NCBI GenBank assembly: GCA_002205965.3
Contig: NADL03000755.1
Span: 1-64,000 of the forward strand
Source: Kappaphycus alvarezii
Lineage: Eukaryota > Rhodophyta > Florideophyceae > Gigartinales > Solieriaceae
DNA length: 64,000 nt
Direction of reading: 5' to 3'
The position numbers and the translations under genes are program-made. The stretch's first letter is position 1; each line of letters starts with the position of its first letter. Below the pieces are notes generated by a model, which saw only the letters and a list, made by a program, of their open reading frames with translations, was not told where the DNA came from and searched no databases. Of the stretch, positions 20,724 to 34,304 are shown piece by piece.

Positions 20724-21040
20724 TGGCTCCGGTGCAGCATGTCACCTTGCCGGCTTTGAGGTGAGTATTTTTTTCTCAGCAATCCAACATGTTGGGTCTT
20801 AGAATTCAAACTTCATTGCTTTACAGCCTAGGGGATTTCTTGAAGGAATACGGCGCAGTTCAGGTATCATGAGCCTCGCCTTCATGGTTTCAGGTAATTG
20901 AACTCTGCCAAAGAGTGTGCCTCGTGGATCGTATTCCATGCAATGTGAAAGAGTACAGTCCGCTGCTACAAGCGGCGCTCATGTACATCGGAATGAAAAA
21001 ATTTATGGAGGACTGGCATTTTCGCATTCCAAACTTGTAG
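20724..21040 (+). CDS. Candidate terminal exons of an unidentified spliced gene
   Basis: Three segments keep one reading frame if two GT-AG introns are removed: 20724-20760, 20827-20863 and 20894-21040. Intron 1 (20761-20826, 66 nt) starts GTGAGT and ends TTACAG. Intron 2 (20864-20893) would be only 30 nt, from GTATCA to TTTCAG, and unspliced reading hits TGA at 20870. The product includes LGDFLKEYGAVQVIELCQRV, LLQAALMYIG and ends WHFRIPNL before TAG 21038-21040. It looks like an ordinary globular protein but I do not recognise the family. Exon 1 probably starts at an acceptor (TTAACCAG) because a TAA lies just upstream; earlier exons and the start are unknown. Confidence 0.4.
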
Positions 21041-22600
21041 CTGAACCACCTTACCACTTAAATCTCTGACACATCTCCACCAGAATTTGTAGTCAATAGA
21101 CTGCGGTGCCCCCAGCAGAGAGTCCACATTAGCCGAAGAAGATATAGAGGAACAAGTTTTGCATGCTCATCCATGATGAGATTACACCAAGAGTGTTTCC
21201 CCAGACGAGTAACTGTTGGCCAGACGCAAATCCGGTACCCTACTGAGTGGTGAAGCAAACAAGACAATCATCTCACCTGTGTCCTTTAAGGCCTTGTTCA
21301 ACCGACTTTCCAATAAAACACAAGCAATACTGGTGTTGTTTCCATTGCTTGCTTAACAATGTGCAGGGGCGTGCATGTTGGCTCCTAATGAAAGGGCCAT
21401 TTCAAAAGTAACAGAGGACCACAAGCAACCAGGTGCAACTGGTGGTCACCAGAGTGGAAGACGCATCTTGTAGGGAAACAGAGTAGTGACCTGATCTGGT
21501 GTAGAATCCAACTGGAAAACATGAAACAAAGCATGAAAAGACGTAGGAATCTCGGCTTGGGAGCTTAAACTCAAAAAATTGACATAAGTTCAATTATTAA
21601 CTCGGCCATGCAGTCTTAGACAAAAGGAGTCGAGCTGCGACGCTGAAATTCGCGACTGGAGCTCTGCGATCGTTTTAAAGCTGGTAACCAGCTGTTTCCA
21701 GGCAGATCTTGTGAAATCAGTAAAATGAGCAGGAGAGAACGTGGGGATTGGGCAACTGTCCAAAATCTATTCAATTCAATGGGTGCTTCCGCCCTACGGA
21801 GACTGGAAGATTCATGTAGGCATAATAAGCCAAGCGATAGAAGACGAGAACGAAGAGATCGAAGTCGTTTAAACACACAAGAACATAATGGCTTGCACAG
21901 GCAGGAAAGAAACTGGACAAAATACCGCGGGTCTCCATAAACGGTTACGGGCATGAGATCTGAGCGGAGTTAATTGTGCAGTGTTGTACACGAAAAAGCG
22001 TGATGGGAGCGCTTCGGAAAAGTCAGGGCGGGAACAAAATAAACAGATAAGGCTTCGAGAAACTCTCAGATTCAGACAAACTTTGCGCCAAAAATTAAAA
22101 GCCACTTACATTCATAGTAAAGGAAGCACGCAAGCTTCAGAAAGTTGCTTCTAGCCCTGACGTGTGAGTAAGGTGGTTCTAGATTGATGAATGAGGGGAG
22201 TAAGGTTCAGACCGTCAACGAAACAAGTGTGAGGCAGCAAGTTGGCCTTTGTAGAATGTTGGCAGTAGACTTGATCGGCAGTAGCCCTGTTGGTGGCTGT
22301 GATGATCATGCAGCAGATTTGATCAAAAAGGGTGGTACAAAATGTGATTGAAAGAGTGAATTGGTCACAGAGAACTGATGGGAAAGGTGGTTGAGTTTGT
22401 ATGAGGATGGAATGTGTGTCATTTCCGTGATCATGAAGTGATGGCGAGGGGGGGGAGGGCATTAGGAACAGTATTGACTATGTGAGATTGATACAAATGT
22501 CAGGGCGCGCTAGGCATACAAATCAATTTGTGGTAGAGCTACAAACAGACATTGGGATTTGATCTTGCGCTGGACCGAGAACGGGTCCACTGGTCTGCGG
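21041..22600. other. No defensible gene
   Basis: A 71-codon frame at 21725-21940 (charged, with RRLEDSCRHNKPSDRRRERR) and a 55-codon frame from ATG 22187 (MNEGSKVQTVNETSV) are the most coding-like items. Neither has a family signature, and open frames on the opposite strand overlap them. Confidence 0.3.
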
Positions 22601-22620
22601 CCTGGAAAACACTTTTTGAA

Positions 22621-23190
22621 ATTACTGTACAGTACAGTACAAATCTGTTCTGCATTCTGCATTACAGTACGGTACAACTTATCCATTGTTCAGAGAGTAT
22701 GACTGCTCGTACTATACCTTCATCTTGACAAGCAAAACTACAGTAGATGTTATTCGTATGGGCAACATCTTGTACAGTATAGCATAAATTGCCAAGTGTT
22801 GCGTTACTGCCCATACAACATCCACAACGGCATTTTATGGAAAGATTACAGAAAAACAAATGTTATCTCAATAATTCGCCAAAGTTTATCTACTAAAAAA
22901 AGATTTCAGTCAGAATTGATACAGGACTGCATAAATTAAATTAAATAAAATAATAGAAACTACGGAAACAACAGATTGGGAAGGGGTTAACTAACTTACA
23001 GTGTAAGAAATCACGCACCTCGGCAAATTAAAATAAACCAGTAAGCACTTATCAATTCCCAATTCCGCAGATCTCGGGCATTGTACAGTAGCACACACCC
23101 GCTTTCAAGTGTACAGTACAGTGTCAACGTCTACAGTACTGTACAATGCATTACTGTCCGTACATTACAGCACTATACTGTACGTACATT
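22621..23190. repeat. Clusters of TACAGTA / TACTGTA palindromic motifs
   Basis: Overlapping copies of TGTACAGTACAG and TACAGTACTGTA occur at 22624-22680 and 23081-23190, with a single copy near 22770 (TTGTACAGTATAG). The motif is its own near-complement, so it can fold or act as a dimeric binding site. Similar copies appear elsewhere in the window (about 4303, 26930, 29308, 44190-44282, 49147). Confidence 0.6.
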
Positions 23191-23385
23191 AATGGCGCTT
23201 GGCCTTTCAAAATGGGAACTGAAGCGTACCGCCAGCGTCTACAATATTTTTAAATCATATAGTGTTAAAACACTATATGAATGTCGTTACTGCCGGTAAC
23301 GGACTGCGTCGGTGCAATTTATTCAAAACTCATTCCCCAAGAAGACGAAGGCCAAGGACGCCCAGAACCGAGATATCAAAAGAAT

Positions 23386-23620
23386 CTTACAACTGCGACG
23401 GCGACATTTTCCACGGTAAAAGAATGGAAATGCGACGAGACAATGAGATTACTGACGGTTGTTGAAATATATATGTTGAGGTCCGCTCAGTTGCACAAGA
23501 GATCCAGCGCATGTGGCTCAGTGCTTAACGTTTTCAACATCAGTACCCCGTATAGAAACAAGTAAAATTCAAACAACTGTCTTGAGCCCTACAATAATCT
23601 AGCTACAATCCAGCAATCAC
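23386..23620 (+). repeat. Dispersed repeat, copy A (with extra internal segment)
   Basis: Starts CTTACAACTGCGACGGCGAC and ends CAGCAATCAC. It matches 24911-25060 at both ends, including CCACGG-x-x-x-AAGAATGGAAAT and GAAACAAGTAAAA, but carries about 90 bp in the middle that copy B lacks. Confidence 0.65.
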
Positions 23621-24910
23621 ATCCAAGCAGATGCGGCCGCCACCGCTGCAGGGCTATTTAGGTATCCCGTTTCTGGCCTTCCTCGGCCTTCGTCGTCTGG
23701 GGAATGGATTTTGAATAAAATGTACCGATGTAGTCAGTTGGCGGCAATAACGACATTCATGAACTAATTACTTCCCGCAAACTAGTGCACCTTACAACCT
23801 GTACTGGAGTCTGTTGTGCGTTTCCTGTGTGCCTGTCACTTCATGTGCTCCTGCGGCGGTCGTTTTTCTCGTGCATAGACTGATGGGATTCCCGTAAGGG
23901 AGCTACTTGACCTGCATCTACTGTGATTGCTAATGTACTGCGGCGGCGAGTTTCAAACTAAAATTGTAGGCATCTTGTGGGGCGGGGATTTATACTCCTC
24001 TCGGCTCAAATGCTTGCTCGGATAAAGGTGTTTCAACTATTTTCGGATCTGAACCGAGAACCGTTTACATCCGTAACATGAAACCGTGCAATGAAGCGGA
24101 CCACATGTTTCTGGATTCGTTGCTTCACTATCTGACCAGCATGTAAATGCCGCATATCTTGGATCAGCTCAAAATTATAATTGGTGTCGAAACGATGGTG
24201 TTTGAAATGTATCGGCAGCTAGGACCAAAGGTGTTAAATCTGAAGGACAGATTTATTGGCTAACCAGTCAATTCTATTCCCGCGAATACAGTCTCCTGCA
24301 AAGAGTAAGTGGAATTTTTGGCCGTCAACATGTCGGAGTCCACAAGTCGGAGTCGCAGGGACGTAAAAGCATTCATTTTGCCGTAGAATACTTAAATGAA
24401 CGTCACTATTGACGATCCAAAGAGGTCTTTTGAAAGTTATTGCCTCTAATACTCTTTCTGGACACTTTATGAGAGACCTTGCTACACTGCATCCTATGAG
24501 GAATCATAGAGGAATGCATTCGCGCGTTGGTGATATTGCCTATTAATACGGTACAACAAACGTCCGATACTTCATTAGACCACCGAACAGTCAAAGCTTG
24601 GCTATGCGCCGTACAGCATACTACAATAAATCGCACGTATGCAACCTCTCTACTAATGACGCCTAAAACACTCTCATATACATTATGGAAGCGCAGAGTC
24701 TAGCGTCTCATTTCTATTTCAGAGAGATTGTTGTTAAATTTCCATCTCTGAATCTTGCAATTGAAAAGTCGTACAGATGGGGATCGCCATTATTCAACAA
24801 TGGAAGGTTTTTCATAACTGCCGCCGACAGATTTCGTGGGTACAGTTTATTAACCACAGTCAAGTCCAAGTCAAGCTCAAGTTGAAGAATGCTGAGGATA
24901 TCTAAGTAAC

Positions 24911-25060
24911 CTTATAACTGTGACGGTGACATCTTCCACGGTGGAAGAATGGAAATTCACCACCGCATTGAGATCACTGTCAGTAGCCCGTATTGAAACA
25001 AGTAAAAAGCAAACAAACCTCTAAAATCCCACAATAATCCAGCCATAATCCGGCAATAGC
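24911..25060 (+). repeat. Dispersed repeat, copy B (shorter)
   Basis: Starts CTTATAACTGTGACGGTGAC and ends CGGCAATAGC, diverged from copy A 1.5 kb upstream. In one frame both copies encode a related stretch (TVKEWK / TVEEWK), so the unit may derive from a lost coding element. Confidence 0.65.
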
Positions 25061-25160
25061 ATTCATATATTCTTCTAATCGCCTGCAACCAACCTAGTTG
25101 CAGTATTCATCCGTTGCAATGATCTATTTTTTAATCGGATTTGACAATGTGCCATGATCC

Positions 25161-26126
25161 ATGATGTCTAAAAGAAGAACTGGTTACGTCTACTTCCTTA
25201 AAGGGTTGGCAAGATTGACCTCCGACGAGATTTGTGCAGCATTGTTGAGTTCCTCATTACAGGACGATTCACTAATAGATGATATATCGATCAAAAATCT
25301 CTTCTCGCTAACTAAAGTCAGTTTCGTGGTAGTCTCTAACGACTTGGAATCTGTGCAGACTATCACGGAGCAACGTATGTTGTTCATCGCCACAAAATCA
25401 TGGGCATATGAAAGTGTGCATTCTAAACAACAACAGAAATCATTCACTATGCTTCCTTTTTCAAGGCTTTTATGTCCAAAGATTACCAGTATAGCTTTTC
25501 GCACGGGATTGGAAGACTGAGGATTCTTAATGACCAGCAAGAATCGGGAATACAGAATACTACAGTGCGATGGCAAATAATTTTCATCAACAATTTAATT
25601 TTGTTCCTTTCTCTAGCAGGTTGCGTAATTTTGCAGCTTTGGTCGAGTCAAAGGCTGGATCGTTAAGATTATGAAGAATGATGGAAGTGTACATAAATTG
25701 AGGTACCTAAACATAGTCCGAGATTAGAGCGCGAGTGGTAATCCGATATTCAATTGCCCTCAAATCCAACAAAATATCTTCAACTGATGACCCCTGCGGA
25801 GGAGAGTCAAGCAATTCTTCCACCTCAAATCATGAGGTATTTTACAGTGAACCCTCATTGATTGGAAGACTGACTTGGTCTTTTTGAGTAGATTTTGCGA
25901 GCCTTTCAGTATGAACTGTCTTCTTTCCTCCTTCTTCATATGGCGTCATCATTGAGAGAGCGAAGGGAACTATTTCATTATTCCCTCTAGCATCTTGTAC
26001 AATCAGAGATACAGTCTTGCGTTGAGTAAAGGCATGGACCGCGAAAGGTACATTGAACTTCTTTTGCTCTTTTTCTGTACTTATTGAGGCTGTCGGGTAC
26101 TTAGAAGTTAGGCTAGCTTGATACAC
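25161..26126 (-). other. Overlapping unrecognised open frames
   Basis: The minus strand has a 128-codon frame (25190-25576) and a 94-codon frame (25842-26126, with VSLIVQDARGNNEIVPFALS). A 119-codon plus-strand frame overlaps the first. None shows a known motif and I cannot tell which strand, if any, is coding. Confidence 0.2.
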
Positions 26127-27124
26127 AGTTCCGCAGCGATAAAGTAAAACTCATCTCGCACCATTCTCGTAGCCATAAACACATCCTTTTGACTAGGTGC
26201 GATTGATGAAAGTTCCAACGGGGAGCTAGGAAAAAAAGCCAAAAATCAGAAGAAAGGGCGTAAGTCTGTCCCAGCCGTGGTGTTCATCCACTGAGTTGAG
26301 ACTGAGAGTAATTTTTCCTTGTGCATATCTGGGAACTCCATCTTCAGCTGGGAAATGCTCCCCGAATGATCAAATGATATCGATCACAGAGACCCAATTA
26401 GTTGTGAGACTCCACAGCCTTCGGGGTGATGGCAATACCGAACTTCATACAGTGTTTAATCGTGAACTTCATACCGTTTAAGCGCATATCCCAGGTAAGT
26501 CACATGCAGTTTTTGTTCACCAGCATTCAAATGGTGGAAATTTGGATATTTTGAAACATGCATGAATTTACGCATATCTGTGGATGACCATGAAAACTTG
26601 ACCTTTTTTTCTAATTAAATCAATGGAGGATACCATGCATGTGGATGCATCAGGCAGTACGAGGCCGATACGAACTTCTTCGGTGTTAGGTGTTGGGGAT
26701 GACACGATGCAAAACATATCTATGGAATAATCCTGTTCACGTCTCGTTGTTCATAGTGATATGATTTTTAATACATTTCGAGTCAAAACTATCAAAAAGG
26801 AGCCAATTGAGTTGATACCAGCTGAAATTCCATATCTGGACACTGAAATGACCAGTTATCGGAGAAAAACATCTTTATGGAAGTCTGAACAAAAAGAAAT
26901 TGTCTCTAAGAAGCACAGGCCACAAAAAGTACTGTACAGCTTAGTAATACAAAGCTTAAAACTTCCCTTCAGCTGATAGTTAATATGGAGATGGATATCT
27001 AACATGCCCAACAACGATCACCGTGACTATTATGAGTTTATGTATAAATCAGCTTATGTCTGCCTAAGATGGCTTCTTCTAACAGAAGCCAAAAACAACA
27101 CAGCTTCAACATTCTCCATTAGCC

Positions 27125-28700
27125 ATGCAGGAACTTTTTCGCATCATCTCTTCCATTTTTCTTATGCTCAATGAAAAGCAAAGACATCTCATTTATCAGG
27201 AGTATTTGAAAAGGCGCTCCGATGGAGAGTGTACCACACAAAAAATCGCTCGCTAGATGGGCACTGGGGAAGTTGAAGATAAAAAAGCCCCAAAACAGCC
27301 GAAAATTTCAAGAATCTTGAAATATTTTAAAGACAAACTAGTGCCAGAACGGTTTGGGGTACATTAGAGAGACCGAACTGGAGCTAATCAAATTCTTGAG
27401 CAAGAACTATTTGGCTGGGTTTGTGATCAGTATAGTTGGAAAATTGGCATCTCGGGAAATATGATACGTTTTATGGCTATAAAGTAGCAAAAGCTCTCCA
27501 ATTACTCTCTCGAAGACTAGGAAAGTATAAGTCTTAAACTTGTAACCGGATGGCATTCAAGATTCAGGTCTCGATGGAACCTGAAATGTCGGCAAACCGT
27601 GGGCGAATCCGATGATGTCGACAAAGATGGTGCTGTGATAGGTCTGGACGATCTGAGGAAATAAGTCATAGATCATATGGTTTCCGTCTTTTAAAATGCA
27701 GATGAGTTCGGCTTGTTTACAACATTCCCTCTGACAGAACTATTCCCTCGATACAAATCGCTGTCCGAAAGAAGGAGAATACTCGGATTACTAGTTTGGT
27801 ATATTGTAACGCAGACGGAGCTAGAAAGTACCCGCTCATGGTTATTGGGTATGCGGACAAATCACGGTGCTTCAAAAAGAAAAATTGTATGAATTTGGGC
27901 TTTGATTATCATAATAACAAAAAAGACTACAGATATATTCTTCGGTTAGTTTAAGCTGCTCAAAAAATCTATCGAAGCGGAGGTGGGACATGAATTTCTT
28001 TTATTAATGGAAAATTATTCGACCCACGGTACAAAAAGACCTTGCTAATTTTTCCATCCGCCCGAGTTGAGTTTCCGCCCCCAAGTACTACATCCAAACT
28101 AAAAACTTGTGATGCCGGTATTACTTCTGCACTAAAAATAGAGTTTATTAAGTTGTAAATAGAGAGGGTACTATATCTCGTAGATGTTTATGCTAAAAAG
28201 TTTTACAAGATGGATCAGGTCACTTCTGTGAAATCAATCCTGGAATCATCTATGGCAAACTGCTACGCTTATTTTTTTACCCTGCTATTTCTTTTAGTAC
28301 ATTGCCGAATGATAATGAGGTTGGCTCCATTGAGTCTTTAGTTTATAAGGTGGTTCCTGCCAAAGATAAAATGACAATCAAAGAGTCTCTGAATCCATCT
28401 GGAGAGGATGATGTAATTGAAGTAGTTTCAGTTTCATCTATTGTAGAAAAGACTGTGGCTGGGGTTCGGGGAGAAGGGCATGCTAAATCTGATGATGACG
28501 ATGTCGAGAATAATCTTAATTTTCCAAGACTTCCAAGACTAAGAGAGCAGAGGAAATGTCGGGCCATGGCAAAGGTATTTGCTAGAACCCTACTCCTTAA
28601 TGATCGGGATATATTGAAGGCCATTAGTCGTGTTCAAAACGAGTTGCGGAAGCTTCAGGAATCTTCACTGATTCAGGATCACATTGAGTCCTATTTTTGA
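27125..28700 (+). pseudogene. Pogo/Tigger-like transposase (CENP-B HTH plus DDE_1), decayed
   Basis: From ATG 27125 a broken frame gives KQRHLIYQEYL, KISRILKYFKDK (HTH), LEQELFGWV and KIGISGNMIRFMA (CENP-B-type DNA binding), then WHSRFRSRWNLKCRQTVGES. The DDE part follows: NADEFGLF (first Asp, 27701-27703), FLLLMENYSTHG and TSKLKTCDAGI. The order and spacing match pogo-type transposases, which insert at TA. At the second catalytic position the usual Asp reads Glu (28010-28012). The last 133 codons (28302-28700) are an intact tail with VGSIESLVYKV and LQESSLIQDHIESYF. Many stops and at least two frameshifts make it non-functional. I could not find terminal inverted repeats. Confidence 0.75.
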
Positions 28701-28924
28701 AGCATTGTGTGTGCTTTTGTAATGAAACTGTTTGTTCTTTCAAGTCTTTTCGAATAAAAATACACGATTGGTTGCCTAGGGGTCAACATGCCTTATATAG
28801 AGTTATAATGAAGATTAAATTTTACTTGCGCTTACCGGTTCAGCCCCATCAAGTTTCTTACCAGAACCAATATGAAATTAAGTGGGAAAAACTGTACATG
28901 GATTCTAGAAGCAGTCGGAGTTGA

Positions 28925-31900
28925 AGTTCGAACCATGAATTTGGGTCATTTTATTAGGAAAACTACTAAATTAATTTACCTATTTTTCGATAATAGAGTT
29001 ACATAGGAACTCAGCAGATTGAAGTAACAAAGAGAGCAACTGAATATCTTGTTCCATTTTCAATGATATGGAAAACGGCATGTCCGTAAATCTAGAACAA
29101 GTCAACTTCAATCTCATGGTTGAATACTATGTCCCCTTGGGGCATCGAAACTCGAAACGACACAGGTTTGGCAGTAAAGTGTTTGAAATTCCCTGCACCT
29201 CGACGTAGACGGATGGAAAACGGTGCTCTGGAATGATAAAGAGAGTATTTCGGCACTTTTTGGCAGCATTCCAGGAGTTGTAGGGACAAATATTTCATTT
29301 TATATCAGTACAGTACGCTACTGACTCTAAATGTTCAGTCTCTTTTTATCGTCCTGTAAACTTGTGTGTATTTCTACGTCAATCCAGAGAGGGAAAAAAG
29401 AAAACCGTGGATATGATAATTAAATTACAGCTAGCTCTCGTAACGCTTTAATGTGCATACATATAACTCCTTGCTTTTTGAGAAACATTGACGATATCAT
29501 ATACTATTCTAGTTCTTTGCCTTTAAAGATTGAGAAATTATTTCTAAGTATTTCATTAGTATTATTTTTCGGTCATTGAGGGTCTTTCATGAGCGGTCTG
29601 ATGTACTTAAATTTCCTTGCGAAATTTTGAAATACAAATTTTCATATCTTATTTTCAAGGGCTTTAGTTTTCCTGTGATTACTGAATAAGATTTACCGCT
29701 CTCCTCATTTTCATCAGTATTATTTCTAATATTAAATATTTCTTAATCATTAATGCCCTAAACAATAGTTTTTGTCTGCGAAATAAGTGACTCTCTAGTA
29801 TTACTGGTATTTTTCATGGTAAATGTATCAGAATATTTAATATTTTTCATGAAATCTTTATTGATAGGGAGAACTTTTCCTAAAGCCTAATTATCTAAGT
29901 TTCCTGTGGAAAATATTCCAATGTATACGTAAGACTATGTAGACCTTTTTTATTTGACAGTTTTATCCTTTTGAATTATGTTACTTCCTCAATATAGTTT
30001 GCATTTGGTGTATATACGGAATTTTACTATATTACTCCTCAGACTGCTTTTGAAAGAGAAAAAATCAGGGGAATGGCTCACAATGGGTCTTTATAACGAT
30101 GAGCGAAGACATTGAAACCTATGAAATACTTTTCATTTTGGTGGTATCTTTGAATTTTGGTATCCTTGTCATTTACTACTTGGCTAAGTCAGCGAAAATC
30201 TGTCATAACTTTGTCGAGAAGCATATTCTTGTTATTGTAAAATCTTGTAATGGTTGGAACCCCTAGTTATGTCTCTCTGTAATTGGCTTTCCTTATGGTA
30301 ATTTTCGATATAAAATATTAAAAAATGTCCGTAGTTACGGAATTCTTCTTATATGTCACATATTTTCCTCCAGAGCTATTCCCATTTACCCGTATGATAC
30401 TCTAATTCTGAATCGTTCGAACTTATCATGCACATATATTCGCCAGCTCGAAATTACTGTTAGATTAACTGGAATGTGGTTTTAATTCTTGTTAAAAGAT
30501 CCAGAAACTTTTCAATTTTTGTATACAAATATGATTTCCAATAGTTATTGAATCATTCTTGAACAAAATATTCGATTTAACTACACGCTAGATATATGAA
30601 AATATCTAAACACAATTATGGAAACCTGAAATGCTTTCACAAACTAAAAAACATGCTTTTTGATTATCTGTCCATAGAAACCGAATCTAAAATTTTTACA
30701 GAATCCGAAATAGGTACCGGGGTGTTTGACCGCGTCATAGATACGAATAAATTATATTCTGCTGATTTATCCACTGAATCGCACTGCTATATAGAGTGTT
30801 CAGAGTTTTTAGTAGGGCAATGAATAGTTCAGCGCCAAGATATTCTTGCATCTTTTTATAGCATGAAGTAGTAGAGCATTAGTGTGGTTGATAGAGTCAA
30901 ATAAAGCGATATTATCGCAGAAAATCAAGACTTTTTGGAATAGTAACGCCCAGACGTCAGTATGTTTGATTACCAGATATTTAATTGATGTAGAAAGGTG
31001 ATTTATCAATCCAATTAGTCATTAATTTTAAGGATTAGTAAGCTTGGATCTTATATAGAAAAGGTGGAGAACTATCGGTTCAAGGAAGCATACATATGGG
31101 AATTAGATAATTTGTTGAAGTAATGATTAGAACTTCAATTTCACGGAAATTTAGAATCGAAAAATCAGCGTCAACTTTAGATCTCTTTAATTTCTTAAAA
31201 ATAAAGAAGTATCACATCTATCCAATTTTTTAAGGAACGTAATTCTTGCAACGGTAATTTACAAAAGCGTTTGAGCTGAAAATATTATTTTATTAACAAA
31301 AGGAAACTGATAATTATAAATCATAGCCGAATTTTGAGTACACAGCGCAGAATAAACAGTATTATTATAAAATAAAATCTTTAGCAGAAAAAGAATAGAA
31401 CCTTCATTTGATTGTTACAGGAAAATGGCTGCAAAATGCTCCGTCCACATACTTATCTTGTCAGTGAAACAAATAAACTGTAAATATTTTGGGGGGGCTC
31501 CAACTAAAATAGAATTCTTAAAGTGATTCAACTCAGGCGATTCTAAACACATTTATTTTCAATTCAGGTACGCGTCATTAGCTTTTTTTCTATGACATTT
31601 CTATTAACTCAGAATAATGATAAAATTTTCATTAATTAGAGCTCAGGTACTCTTTTATGTTTAAAGATTGCTATTTGGAACCATAAATGTATTTTGAGGT
31701 TAGTATCAATTTTAATTGAAATTATGGAGTATTTGAAGGTGGTTCGATATTTTTTGGTGATATTAATATAGTTATATAATTAATTTTGAATATCTTCGAA
31801 CTGGACTGGAAATTATTTTTTTCGTATATCTTTAAAATTAACTTTTGACCCAAATGTTTTACTGAAAATGTTTTGGGGTACTCCTTATTTAATTAAAAAA

Positions 31901-34300
31901 GAAAGATAGAATACAAATAAAATACTTAAACTCAATTAACACATTTTCATAAAATAAATACCTTTACTGAACAAAATTAGCAATCTAGGACTCATTAATT
32001 ACTTTAATTCCAAACATGAGTGTGACACATTACCCTGTAAATTCAATAGGCCGATATTAATGGATAAAATTCGTAAATATTTGAAAAAAATGTTAAATAT
32101 TTTGTTTTTTTCTATTAAGGAAGATTAATTTCGAGCGCTTTATATTATCTATATTGACATATATTAAGTCTAAAATAATCCAAAAATAAAATATTCCATC
32201 ATGAGATACTTGGATTTGTTTTAGCTGTACTGATATCGATCCTAAATAGTATTTGTAACTGTCAATGATGTTCAATACAGAAGATGTATTCTTGTAGCAA
32301 AAAGGTTATGTAATCGTATTTAGTTTGCCCTATTGCTAAATATTCTTTATGTTTTAGTTACTAGTTTCTGCAAATGCTATTTTTCTCTACTAGTATTGCA
32401 ATTTCAATGTCTGTACCTGTAAATTTTCTAAAAACCATGTCTGCATTCAACAAAAAAAAGAATACAAGGACAAAAATAACATCTTCTACTGACATTTAAC
32501 TATTTTTTTCAATTTCTAAGAGAAGAAGCCTTGAAAATACGAAACTCTGAAAATATCAAAAAATGATGTAAATTTAATTTAGTATCAGTAACCTGTCCTC
32601 TCAATTTTACACTCCCTTTTAGAAAATTACAATCAATTGTTCTAGACCATGAACTATCAGTTCAAAAGTTCTTTATTTCTTGACGATTTCTTTATTGTTT
32701 TAGAAATTTTTACTCTCCACTTTTAACTTTTCGTGACCCTTCAATCTTGTTGGAAGGAATTCATGATTGTCTTACTAAAAAAATCTCAAACATTAGAATT
32801 ATTTTCTTATTGTTTATTTCACCTTTCTATTTCAGTGTAATAGGGCCTATTGGTCCAGTATCAAAAACAAAGACAAATCAAAACAGTATAATGCACTGAG
32901 ATTTTCTGCCACAGTGCAAACCGCGCCCGTTATCTCGGATTACTTTTTGATGAAACACTAACTCCCTAAATGGAACACAAAAACTATATCATGATCTAAA
33001 CATTTAAACACACCTTTTCAGTAGTTATTCCCCTGCACGGTTTTTTAAATTTTTTGTAATCCTAGATCTCAGCGAGTTGCAGAAAATAAATCTCTTGGAT
33101 CAGCAATCCCAACTAATTTCAAATCAATGTAGGAAAATGGTCCCAGTGAGTTTATACACGCATTCGAAGTTTCGAAGGGAATTTTGTGGAAGACTATATA
33201 GCCCTCGAGGAATTACTTAGTTCTAAATGAAAAAAGTGATTCTATCAGCTATTTAGGATGATTAATTCATTTTTAGAACTGTTAGTTAAACAAGATAAAA
33301 CAGGAAAGAAATTTCTCTTAAAACTTTGAGCAGAATCATTCGTTCATTATCAGTATGCTTAGACTTAACTAATATTAATCTGCCGGAAAAGCTCGATAAG
33401 ATAAAGATTAGCTCTAATTTAGTACTTTTTATATTATAGAAGATCCAAATAATCTAGATTTGTCGAAGAACCCTTAAGGCTTACGACTAATTGACAGATT
33501 TGGTATTTTCCAATAAAATTGTTAGATAATCCATGCTTAGCTCGCCTACAAGACTAGTAAAAGCTACATTAATCTTGTGATAGTGAAAAAGGCGGACACA
33601 AAAACCTCTCTCAATGACACAGAAAGAAAAAATTGAGTTCCCTGTAGTCATAAGGAATACTTAATACTACGGGAAGGTAAAGTGTAGGAACTAATAATGG
33701 GAATAATATCTTAATGCAATTGGCAACGGAAGTCTTCCGTCAAACTACCCAACTATAAATTAAGAATGACATTACTGGAGCTAAATTATATATGTCAGAT
33801 GTCATGATATGCTAAAGTAGTCTTCAAAATAGTAAATTAGTAAAAATAGACTGATATCAAATATTGCTACCAATTGGCCCCTTCTGTCTGTATTTAATAC
33901 GAAATTTTGATAGGATATGCCACTAATTTTGTTCAAGCCTACTGCTTTTCATCCATATCAATCTGGTAATTTACAGCGCCTAATGTCCTTGACATATATT
34001 CAATCTTGTGCTAGCAATCATTATCAATGGAATTCCAGAGAAACTGGACCATAAGTATAACATTTGAAGTAGGCACTCCTTGAATCAGTAAAAAAACCGG
34101 TGCACTGCTTAAAATATTTAAATATTAAGAAAATATAATTACACGTGTAGTTGAAATGTGTGGAAAATATCGTGGGTTTTAGAGAGAAGCAGTGGGAAAA
34201 AACTCCTCACAAACACCACCAGCATTCACAAACCCATAAGCTTCAGTCTATCCACGAAAGGCTGACTCAGTTAGCTAAAATATTCAAATACAAAATATTA
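28925..34300. other. AT-rich gene-free stretch
   Basis: Strongly AT-rich with frequent stops in all frames. I see no protein signature, RNA gene or clear repeat boundary. It may be old decayed repeat DNA or an AT-rich isochore. Confidence 0.5.
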
Positions 34301-34304
34301 CGGC

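Noticed and set aside
20864-20893. Alternative single intron 20761-20893
   Set aside because: It also keeps a frame, but drops the coding-like segment LGDFLKEYGAVQ. I prefer the two-intron model, while noting that RNA data could favour the other.
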